NCBI GenBank assembly: GCA_000504425.1
Contig: KI632513.1
Coordinates: 3,859,510-3,923,509, forward strand
Source: Rhodopseudomonas palustris JSC-3b
GTDB taxonomy: Bacteria; Pseudomonadota; Alphaproteobacteria; Rhizobiales; Xanthobacteraceae
Direction: 5' to 3'
Length of the DNA: 64,000 nucleotides
Shown here piece after piece: positions 55,967-64,000 of the stretch. Position 1 is the first letter of the stretch. Each line of letters opens with the position of its first letter. The notes beneath the pieces are model-generated. The model was not told where the DNA came from. It saw only the letters and a program-made list of their open reading frames with translations, and did not search any database. Both the position numbers and the translations under genes were made by a program.

Positions 55967-56344
55967 TCAAGGCTGCTCGACGTCGCCATCGGCATCGAGC
56001 CATGTCTTGAAGGCGCCCAGATTCTTGACGTTCTTGTAACCGAGTTCGAGCAGCGCCTTGCCGACCAGCGCGGAGCGTCCGCCCGACGCACAATAGGCGA
56101 CGATGGAGTCGGCGCGATCGAACGCCGCATCATGCAGCGGCGAGTTCGGATCGGCCCGGAATTCCACCAGACCGCGCGGCACGTTCAGCGCCCCTGGAAT
56201 CTTGCCCGAGGCCGCCACTTCACCCGGCTCACGAACGTCGAGAAACAATACGTCCGCTCGTCCCACCAGCTCCTTGGCATCCTGCGGGCTGATCCGCGGC
56301 ACCACTGCGTCCGCCTCTGCGATCATCGCCTGCACCGTCTTCAT
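55967..56344 (-). CDS. Single-domain rhodanese-like protein
   Basis: The 125-residue protein has the rhodanese segments VLFLDVREPGEVAASGKIPGA and the active loop AYCASGGRS with Cys85. It could transfer sulfane sulfur. A 16-bp tandem duplication (55948-55979) covers its stop codon. It lies upstream of the decarboxylase gene in the same orientation, but a palindrome separates them. Confidence 0.88.
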   Translation of the reverse strand: MKTVQAMIAEADAVVPRISPQDAKELVGRADVLFLDVREPGEVAASGKIPGALNVPRGLVEFRADPNSPLHDAAFDRADSIVAYCASGGRSALVGKALLELGYKNVKNLGAFKTWLDADGDVEQP

Positions 56345-56596
56345 TCCTATCCCTCCAAATCATTGGCCGCATGTCTGACGATCTAACCACCGACACCGTT
56401 CGGTGCAAATCGCGACCGCATCGGCTGATGGTGAATTGAATGACCGCTGCTGTGTCAAATCGCATCACGGTCATTGGTGGCCGGGCCTTGGCCACGTCTG
56501 AACCGTCTGCCTGCGACGCCCCGCGGGCTTTAGGAGTAACGGGTAACCGCATTTTGTCGCAGTCCGCTCGCCGCAGTCCAGTTCGCCACAGCTCGA

Positions 56597-56845
56597 TCAA
56601 CGGTCGCGGTGCGCCGGTTTGGCCGCCGGGCGGCCGTCCTGGTCCAGGCTCGCCTCCAGCGCCCGGACGGCATGAAAATCGTCAAGATGGTGCAGATTGG
56701 GCTGCCGGGCCGCCTGTTTGGCGAGCAAATGGTACAGACGGCCGATCAGCCGCTGCCGCGATTTGTGAAAGCCGGCGGTCATCACCCGGGCTTTGCATAG
56801 CGCGCGCACCGCATAGGCGCGGAAATAGTCGCTGGCATCGGACAT
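56597..56845 (-). CDS. Small hypothetical protein (82 aa)
   Basis: The leftward frame starts MSDASDYFRAYAVRALCKAR at ATG 56845 and continues with basic helical sequence (FHKSRQRLIGRLYHLLAKQA). No family is recognised. An open frame continues upstream through the 15-bp repeats, where it reads as Leu-Val-Leu-Ala-Gly repeats. That is not a believable protein start. Confidence 0.55.
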   Translation of the reverse strand: MSDASDYFRAYAVRALCKARVMTAGFHKSRQRLIGRLYHLLAKQAARQPNLHHLDDFHAVRALEASLDQDGRPAAKPAHRDR

Positions 56846-56905
56846 CGCATCGCCTCCGGTCGACCTTCGCGACCGCCTGCAAAGCGGCGCGGCGGCGAGC
56901 TGCAA

Positions 56906-56965
56906 GCCTGCTAGCACCAAGCCTGCCAGCACCAAGCCTGCCAGCACCAAGCCTGCTAGCACCAA
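56906..56965. repeat. Minisatellite: four 15-bp tandem units
   Basis: The unit GCCTGCYAGCACCAA occurs four times without a gap, with only C/T variation at one position. The same core GCCAGCACCAAG occurs in the first codons of treZ (60.3 kb). The array lies upstream of a small leftward gene. Confidence 0.9.
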
Positions 56966-57070
56966 GCCGTCAGCGGCGTTGCAGTTCCGCTGCCTCACGC
57001 TGGGGCCATCCAGCGCTGGAACAACGGCGCTTCCGTTGAATTACTGCTGCACGTGATCGGGAGTGTCATC

Positions 57071-57301
57071 ATGCTGAAGACCCGTTTCGGTATTGCTGCG
57101 CTAATCTATGCGATGATCAATGCGGTGCTATTCGGCGCCGGTCTGGTCACCGTGCTGCTGGTACCGGCCTTGGCGAAATATGCCATGGAGCTGATGCCGC
57201 TGCTGGTCGTGGCCAGCTTCATCACCGCGCTGCCGATTGCCTGGCTGCTGGCGCCGGCGCTGCTGGCGCGGTTCGAGCGGCGCAGGCTGGCGGCATCGTA
57301 G
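57071..57301 (+). CDS. Small membrane protein (76 aa)
   Basis: The protein starts MLKTRFGIAALIYAMINAVL after GGGAG. Two hydrophobic segments cover residues 8-30 and 40-62, and a basic tail FERRRLAAS follows. It resembles small two-span proteins common in this group. Function is unknown. Confidence 0.65.
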   Translation: MLKTRFGIAALIYAMINAVLFGAGLVTVLLVPALAKYAMELMPLLVVASFITALPIAWLLAPALLARFERRRLAAS

Positions 57302-57452
57302 CGCCTCCAGCAAACGCCGGACGGCTCGCTCCGTCATCGGGCCATCACGACCCATTGAGTAGTCTGACGCGCAAGGCCGTTTCGCCATTCCGCAGAGCGG
57401 CCAACACCAAGCAACAATCACCGTTCCGCCGTTCAACCCTGGAGGATCATCG

Positions 57453-57632
57453 ATGACTGACTTATCGCGAGAAGATATCGCGCGCCGGGCCCGCGAAATG
57501 TGGGAGATCGCCGGTCGTCCGGAAGGGCGCGACGAGGAATTCTGGTTCAAGGCCGAGGAACAGGTGCTCGGCGAACGCGAGACGAGGGAGAAGCTGCAGG
57601 CCGATCCCACCACGACCAAGAATAGTTTGTAA
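57453..57632 (+). CDS. DUF2934-type small protein (59 aa)
   Basis: A 59-residue gene with GGAGG eight bases before ATG 57453. The start IARRAREMWEIAGRPEGRDE followed by FWFKAEEQVL is characteristic of DUF2934, short acidic proteins frequent in rhizobia and relatives. Its function is unknown. Confidence 0.85.
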   Translation: MTDLSREDIARRAREMWEIAGRPEGRDEEFWFKAEEQVLGERETREKLQADPTTTKNSL

Positions 57633-57665
57633 TACGCGAGTAGGTCGACGTTGCCGCAGGTCTTT

Positions 57666-57800
57666 CTCCCTCCCCTTGTAGGGAGGGGGGACGGCGTGAG
57701 GCTAGCAGCACGCGACCGTCGATACAGAGGCGCGCACCAAGCCCCCACCCCGGCCTCCGCGTCGCTCGGCCTCCCTCCCCACCGCTACGCGGGGGGAGGC
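57666..57800. repeat. Second copy of the GGGAGGG intergenic repeat
   Basis: CCCTCCCCTTGTAGGGAGGGG on the left and CCCCACCGCTACGCGGGGGG on the right match the family at 53,974-54,180, with a different centre. It follows the DUF2934-type gene. Confidence 0.8.
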
Positions 57801-57844
57801 ATGAAGCTCTCTGCCAGCGATAAGTCGCAACGAAATCGAAAGCG

Positions 57845-58171
57845 CTAACCGCCAGTGCCGTTGCGATCGATCGAAATCAAGAACACCAGCTGTAGATCAT
57901 CACACTCGAGTTCGTCGCATTCGGCCTGATCGGGTGCAGCGCCGGCGGCGCGATAGGCGGCCTTCTCGGTATCATCGGCGTAGCGGGCGCGCAGCTTGGT
58001 CTTGCCATCCCACAGTTGCTCGCCGTTCGATCGCAGTTGCTTCAGGTCCGTCAGCAGCCAGCTCTCGTGGCACATCTCATGCGCTTCGCGCAAATTCTTG
58101 GCCTCAAAAGTCAGTACCGGACGCTGCCCCACGTCGATCGTGAAGATCAAAGGCTGTAGCGCAACGTTCAT
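57845..58171 (-). CDS. Hypothetical protein (108 aa)
   Basis: The protein starts MNVALQPLIFTIDVGQRPVL and has an acidic cysteine-containing end (ECDELECDDLQLVFLI). It has no signal peptide or membrane span. I do not recognise the family. Its composition is that of a real soluble protein. Confidence 0.65.
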   Translation of the reverse strand: MNVALQPLIFTIDVGQRPVLTFEAKNLREAHEMCHESWLLTDLKQLRSNGEQLWDGKTKLRARYADDTEKAAYRAAGAAPDQAECDELECDDLQLVFLISIDRNGTGG

Positions 58172-58203
58172 TCGTCACTCCAGTGTTGCTAATTTGTTTC
58201 GAG

Positions 58204-58434
58204 TCACGGCTTACGCCGTGAGGGCTTGATCACCTTGTCGGTGTTGCGGTCGGTGTCGTCGAGCGGTGGACCGTCGTCGGCACGCGGCGGCCAATGATGG
58301 CCGCCTTGCTTGGCCTGAATGCGCCGATCGTCGTGCATCGAGCGCAGCCCGATCAGCCCGCCATAAAAGGCGCGGGCGCGTTCGAGATCGTCCACATAGA
58401 TCGCGGATTCGAGAATGCCGTTGATCCGGGCCAT
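58204..58434 (-). pseudogene. Truncated glyoxalase/VOC-domain protein
   Basis: The frame begins MARINGILESAIYVDDLERA and RAFYGGLIGLRSMHDD, a clear start of a VOC-domain protein. After about 37 residues the similarity stops and the tail GGHHWPPRADDGPPLDD is unlike the family, which needs about 130 residues. A deletion or frameshift has probably removed most of the domain. Confidence 0.6.
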
Positions 58435-58487
58435 GGCTGTTAACGAAACAGCCGCCGCTCTGTTCCGATTGCCGCCCGTGCCCCGTG

Positions 58488-60338
<1,851 letters not shown>

Positions 60339-60516
60339 GACGTGACTATCCCAAAGGCTGCGTGACGATCCGTGAGCTGGAGGTTGTGCGGAAGTGGTGA
60401 GCGCGTCGGGCAAACGGCTGGCCGCGACATCGGTTCCGGCGTGAGGCGGCTGCGAACGCTGAACTTTTCCGCCAGTTCCGGGTTGATGGCAGTTGGAATG
60501 AAAAAGGGGGGCTTCC

Positions 60517-62682
60517 GTGGACCAGATTGCTCGTGTGACCGGCAGCGCGCCCGCGAATGCGCCGGCGATCCTGCGCCATCGCGTGCTTGAGGGCCGGCCG
60601 TTTCCGCTCGGCGCCATCTGGGATGGGCTTGGCGTCAATTTCGCGCTGTTCTCCGCTCACGCCACCAAGGTCGAGCTGTGCCTGTTCGACAATGACGGTC
60701 GCCGCGAGATCGAGCGCATCGAGCTGCCGGAATACACCGATGAGGTCTGGCACGGTTATCTGCCCGATGCCCGGCCCGGCCAGATCTATGGCTACCGCGT
60801 GTATGGCCCCTACGCGCCAACCGAAGGCCACCGCTTCAACCCCAACAAGCTATTGCTCGATCCCTATGCCCGCCAGATCGTCGGCGAGCTGCAATGGGAC
60901 CCGGCGCTGTTCGGCTACACGCTCGGCGCGCCGGACGCCGATCTGTCGTTCGACGAGCGCGACAGCGCGCCGTTCATGCCGAAAAGCCGGGTGATCGACC
61001 CGGCCTTCACCTGGGGCGAGGAGCGCCGCCCCAACGTGCCCTGGGAGCGCACCGTGCTCTATGAGGCCCATGTGCGCGGCTACACCATGCGCCATCCGGC
61101 GGTGCCGGAAGTGCTGCGCGGCTCCTTTGCCGGCATGATGTATCATCAGGTGATCGATTACATCCGCGATCTCGGCATCACCGCGGTTGAGCTATTGCCG
61201 ATCCATGCCTTTGTCGATGACAGCTATCTGGTCGACAAGGGCATGCGCAATTATTGGGGCTACAATACCATCGGCTTCTTCGCGCCGCAGGCGCGCTATC
61301 TGTCCGGCCCCTCGGTCAACGAATTCAAGGAAATGGTCTCGCAATTCCACCGGGTTGGAATCGAGATCATTTTGGACGTGGTCTATAACCACACCGCCGA
61401 GGGAAATGAGCTTGGCCCGACGCTGTCGTTCAAAGGCATCGACAACGCCTCGTACTACCGGCTGGCGCCGGACCGGCGCTATTACATCAACGATACCGGC
61501 ACCGGCAACACGGTCAACCTGTCCCACCAGCGGGTGCTGCAGATGGTCGCCGACAGCCTGCGCTATTGGGCGCAGGACATGCGGGTCGACGGCTTCCGCT
61601 TCGACCTCGCCACCATTCTGGCGCGCGAGCCCTATGGCTTTGACGAGGGCGGCGGCTTCCTCGATGCCTGCCGGCAAGACCCGGTGCTGAGCCAGGTCAA
61701 GCTGATCGCCGAGCCCTGGGATTGCGGTCCAGGCGGCTATCAGGTCGGCCGGTTCTCGCCGGGCTGGGCGGAGTGGAATGACCGCTTCCGCGACACGGTG
61801 CGGGCGTTCTGGAAGGGCGACGAGGGCAAGCTCGCCGAGTTCGCGACCCGGCTGTCGGCCTCGCCGGACCTGTTCAATAAGCGCGGCCGCAAGCCCTGGT
61901 CGTCGGTGAACTTTGTCACCGCCCATGACGGCTTCACGCTCAATGATCTGGTCTCCTACAATGACAAACATAACGAGGCCAATGGCGAGGACAATCGCGA
62001 CGGCCACTCCCATAATCTGTCCTGGAACCATGGCGTCGAGGGGCCGACCGACGACCGCGCCATCATCGATCTGCGCTTCCGGCAGATGCGCAATCTGCTC
62101 GCCACCACGCTGCTGTCGCGTGGCACGCCGATGATCCTGGCCGGCGATGAGTTCGCCAGGACCCAGCAGGGCAATAATAACGCCTACGCGCAGGACAACG
62201 AGATCAGTTGGCTCGATTGGGAAGGGATCGACGACCATGGCCGCGCGCTGATCGAGTTCACCCGCAAGCTGATCCAGACCCGGCAGCGTCAACCGCTGTT
62301 TCACCGCGGCCGGTTCCTGACCGGCGCCTTCAATGAGGAGCTGGGGGTCAAGGACGTCACCTGGGTTGATCCAAGCGGTGCGGAGATGACCATTGATCAG
62401 TGGAATGATGGCAATGCCCGCTGCGTGGGCATGTTGCTCGATGGGCGGGCGCAGGTCACTGGCATCCGGCGCAAGGGCTCCGACAACACGCTATTTCTGA
62501 TGTTCAACGCCCACCATGACACGGTGCGCTTTGTGTTTCCGGATGTGCCGCGCTGCCGGGTCTGGGAGTGCCTGATCGATACCAACCGGCCGGGGGAAAT
62601 CCGGATTCCGCTGGCGCGCAAGGGCGCTCACTACGACATGGCGGGCCGCTCGCTGTCACTGTGGGAAGCGCGGCAATCATGA
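60517..62682 (+). CDS. glgX: Glycogen debranching enzyme GlgX (isoamylase type)
   Basis: The 721-residue GH13 enzyme removes alpha-1,6 branches from glycogen and gives chains that trehalose-forming enzymes can use. Motifs are DVVYNHTAEGNELGP, DGFRFDLATILARE, LIAEPWDCGPGGYQ and NFVTAHDGFTLNDLVSYNDK. It starts at GTG 60517 after GGGGGG. The gene is divergent from treZ across 178 bp. Confidence 0.95.
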   Translation: MDQIARVTGSAPANAPAILRHRVLEGRPFPLGAIWDGLGVNFALFSAHATKVELCLFDNDGRREIERIELPEYTDEVWHGYLPDARPGQIYGYRVYGPYAPTEGHRFNPNKLLLDPYARQIVGELQWDPALFGYTLGAPDADLSFDERDSAPFMPKSRVIDPAFTWGEERRPNVPWERTVLYEAHVRGYTMRHPAVPEVLRGSFAGMMYHQVIDYIRDLGITAVELLPIHAFVDDSYLVDKGMRNYWGYNTIGFFAPQARYLSGPSVNEFKEMVSQFHRVGIEIILDVVYNHTAEGNELGPTLSFKGIDNASYYRLAPDRRYYINDTGTGNTVNLSHQRVLQMVADSLRYWAQDMRVDGFRFDLATILAREPYGFDEGGGFLDACRQDPVLSQVKLIAEPWDCGPGGYQVGRFSPGWAEWNDRFRDTVRAFWKGDEGKLAEFATRLSASPDLFNKRGRKPWSSVNFVTAHDGFTLNDLVSYNDKHNEANGEDNRDGHSHNLSWNHGVEGPTDDRAIIDLRFRQMRNLLATTLLSRGTPMILAGDEFARTQQGNNNAYAQDNEISWLDWEGIDDHGRALIEFTRKLIQTRQRQPLFHRGRFLTGAFNEELGVKDVTWVDPSGAEMTIDQWNDGNARCVGMLLDGRAQVTGIRRKGSDNTLFLMFNAHHDTVRFVFPDVPRCRVWECLIDTNRPGEIRIPLARKGAHYDMAGRSLSLWEARQS

Positions 62683-62817
62683 CCGCCGCGCGGCCGGCGC
62701 CGCGGCTTGGATGCTGGCGGCTCCGGCCCGCCCTCGGACCATCCACAGGAAGCTGGGGCCCTGCCGGAACAATAACCCCATCAAGCACTTGAATAGGGTC
62801 GGATGAGGTGGATTGCG

Positions 62818-63192
62818 ATGTCGGGTTTGGCGCCCCCGCGGCCGGTGATCTTGGTCGTCGAAGACGAGCCTTTGCTGCGCATGCACGCCGTCGACATGAT
62901 CGAAGCGGCGGGTTTTGTCGTGCTGGAAGCCGCCAATGCCGACCATGCGATTGCAATTCTGGAGAGCCGTAACGATATCCGTGTGGTGTTCACCGACATC
63001 CAGATGCCCGGCTCGATGGATGGCCTGAAGCTGGCTGAGGCGGTACGCGGCCGCTGGCCGCCGATCGAGATCATCACCACCTCCGGCCATGTTCATGTCA
63101 ACGAGCCCGATCTGCCGGTACGCGCCCGCTTTGTACCCAAGCCCTATAGCGCGGCACAGATCGAACAGGCGCTGGCCGAACTGACCCGCTAA
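62818..63192 (+). CDS. Single-domain response regulator (receiver)
   Basis: The 124-residue protein is a CheY-like receiver with ILVVEDEPLLRMHAV, acceptor Asp60 in VVFTDIQMPGS, and the KPYS lysine. No output domain is present. GAGG precedes ATG 62818. The cognate kinase is not visible. It may serve as phosphate relay or modulate another protein. Confidence 0.9.
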   Translation: MSGLAPPRPVILVVEDEPLLRMHAVDMIEAAGFVVLEAANADHAIAILESRNDIRVVFTDIQMPGSMDGLKLAEAVRGRWPPIEIITTSGHVHVNEPDLPVRARFVPKPYSAAQIEQALAELTR

Positions 63193-63302
63193 GCGGACAG
63201 GCTTACTGCAAAGATACCTCCGGGCCGCCAACTCTGGGCGTGCAAAAGCCTGCCGTTTCGCGCTATCAATTGGTGTCTCAACATGGCAGGCCAGTTGCGC
63301 GG

Positions 63303-64000
63303 ATGACGATCAGGAAGAAACTCTTTGTGCTGCTGGGGATCTTGGTGCTGGCGACCGCGCAGTACTACCTGGCAAGTAAGTTCGCGATCCGGCACGAAAC
63401 CGTGTCCTGGCTCGATACGTCGCGCAACCGCGAGGTGGTGGTGACGCTGGCGGTACGGCGCGACTCCGAGATGAAAGCCATTGCCGGCATCCAGAAACTG
63501 CCGGTGGCGATCGTCAGCCATGGCAACACCGTGCGCAACACGGAATATTCTTTCATCGCCAACGTGCTGGCGGCGCGCGGCTATCTGGTGGCCAGTATCC
63601 AGCACGATCTGCCCTCCGACGTGCCGCTGATGACCAAGCCCGGCTCGCTCTATGTCGGCCGGCTCGGCGTCTATGAACGCGGTTTGAAAAATATCTTCTT
63701 CGCGCTCGGCAATCTGAAGAAACTGCTACCCGATGCCGACTATGATCATTTGACGTTGGTCGGGCATTCCAATGGCGGCGACATCTCGATGTTTTTTGCA
63801 CAGCAGCATCCGGAGATGGTGCGCCGCGTCGTCACCCTGGACAATCTGCGCGTGCCGTTCGTGACCTCGGGCGCGGCGCGCATTTTGTCGTTCCGCTCCA
63901 ACGATCCGCGCTTCAAGACCGATCCGGGGGTGCTGCCTGACGACCAGACCGCCAAGGAAGCCGGCATCGACATCGTGCCGACCGACTTCCAGCACACCGA
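63303..64000 (+). CDS. Exported alpha/beta hydrolase (partial, runs off right edge)
   Basis: The frame is open from ATG 63303 to the window end (232 codons). A signal peptide MTIRKKLFVLLGILVLATAQ is visible, so it should be exported. The nucleophile elbow GHSNGGDISMFF near residue 155 and the oxyanion segment AIVSHGNTVRNTEYSFIA near 70 fit an alpha/beta hydrolase. The rest is cut off. The substrate is unknown. Confidence 0.8.
   Translation, partial: MTIRKKLFVLLGILVLATAQYYLASKFAIRHETVSWLDTSRNREVVVTLAVRRDSEMKAIAGIQKLPVAIVSHGNTVRNTEYSFIANVLAARGYLVASIQHDLPSDVPLMTKPGSLYVGRLGVYERGLKNIFFALGNLKKLLPDADYDHLTLVGHSNGGDISMFFAQQHPEMVRRVVTLDNLRVPFVTSGAARILSFRSNDPRFKTDPGVLPDDQTAKEAGIDIVPTDFQHT

Noticed and set aside
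56906-56965. Tandem repeats considered as a CRISPR array
   Set aside because: Units are contiguous without spacers, only 15 bp long, and there are no cas genes.

Overview
The window looks like chromosome of an alphaproteobacterium of the Bradyrhizobiaceae, most likely Rhodopseudomonas or a close relative. The grounds are the high GC content, the complete hupUV-hupSLCDEFGHJK-hyp-hoxA gene order, the C-P lyase locus, DUF2934-type small proteins, and the intergenic palindromes that begin CGTCATTGCGAGCGAAGCG. The assignment is inferred from gene content, not from a database search.

Layout. (1) Positions 1 to about 13,400 are accessory DNA. Most of it is part of a conjugative or mobilisable element: a ParA/MinD-type ATPase (cut by the left edge), a small conserved-looking protein, a MobF relaxase-helicase and an ArdC-like antirestriction protein. 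A TTTGG-GAT-CCAAA operator-like repeat lies in front of three of these genes. Next come two AT-richer genes for exported proteins of unknown function, then a nested transposon: a 2,492-bp IS66 element inserted in the transposase gene of an IS481-like element. Both target duplications are intact. (2) 13,462-14,945: a small monooxygenase and an iron-containing alcohol dehydrogenase. (3) 15,108-35,442: a complete uptake [NiFe]-hydrogenase cluster. It holds the H2 sensor (hupUV), the enzyme (hupSLC), maturation genes (hupDEFGHJK, hypABFCDE) and a two-component pair (hoxA and a hupT/hoxJ-type kinase). A sigma-54 promoter with an upstream activator half-site pair and an IHF-like site precedes hupS. 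HupS carries the six-cysteine signature of oxygen-tolerant hydrogenases. (4) 35,560-40,235: an SbcD/YhaO-like nuclease and a large YhaN-like ATPase. (5) 40,389-53,963: a phosphonate locus. It has a leftward unit (hexapeptide acetyltransferase, a second PhnM-like hydrolase, a DUF1045 phosphoesterase), the transporter phnCDEE, the repressor phnF, and phnGHIJKLMN. Pho-box-like 11-bp-phased repeats and an 8+8 bp palindrome lie in the two divergent control regions. (6) 54,186-64,000: a thiamine-diphosphate decarboxylase-like enzyme, a rhodanese, several small proteins, treZ and glgX in divergent orientation, a lone receiver protein and the start of an exported alpha/beta hydrolase.

How the genes work together. 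HupUV senses H2 and should act through the kinase (34.0 kb) on HoxA (32.6 kb), which would drive the sigma-54 promoter in front of hupS. The hup and hyp genes are packed with 1-8 bp overlaps, so assembly and enzyme are made together. In the phn locus, phosphate limitation (PhoB) and PhnF probably control import and C-P bond cleavage. No phnP is seen, and the DUF1045 phosphoesterase may take its place. I found no rRNA, no convincing tRNA and no CRISPR array. The most unusual items are the shared operator of the mobile element, the nested insertion sequences, the orphan exported gene pair, the very His-rich HypB (49 histidines in about 95 residues), the Asn-Gly-His linker in HoxA, and the duplicated PhnM system.
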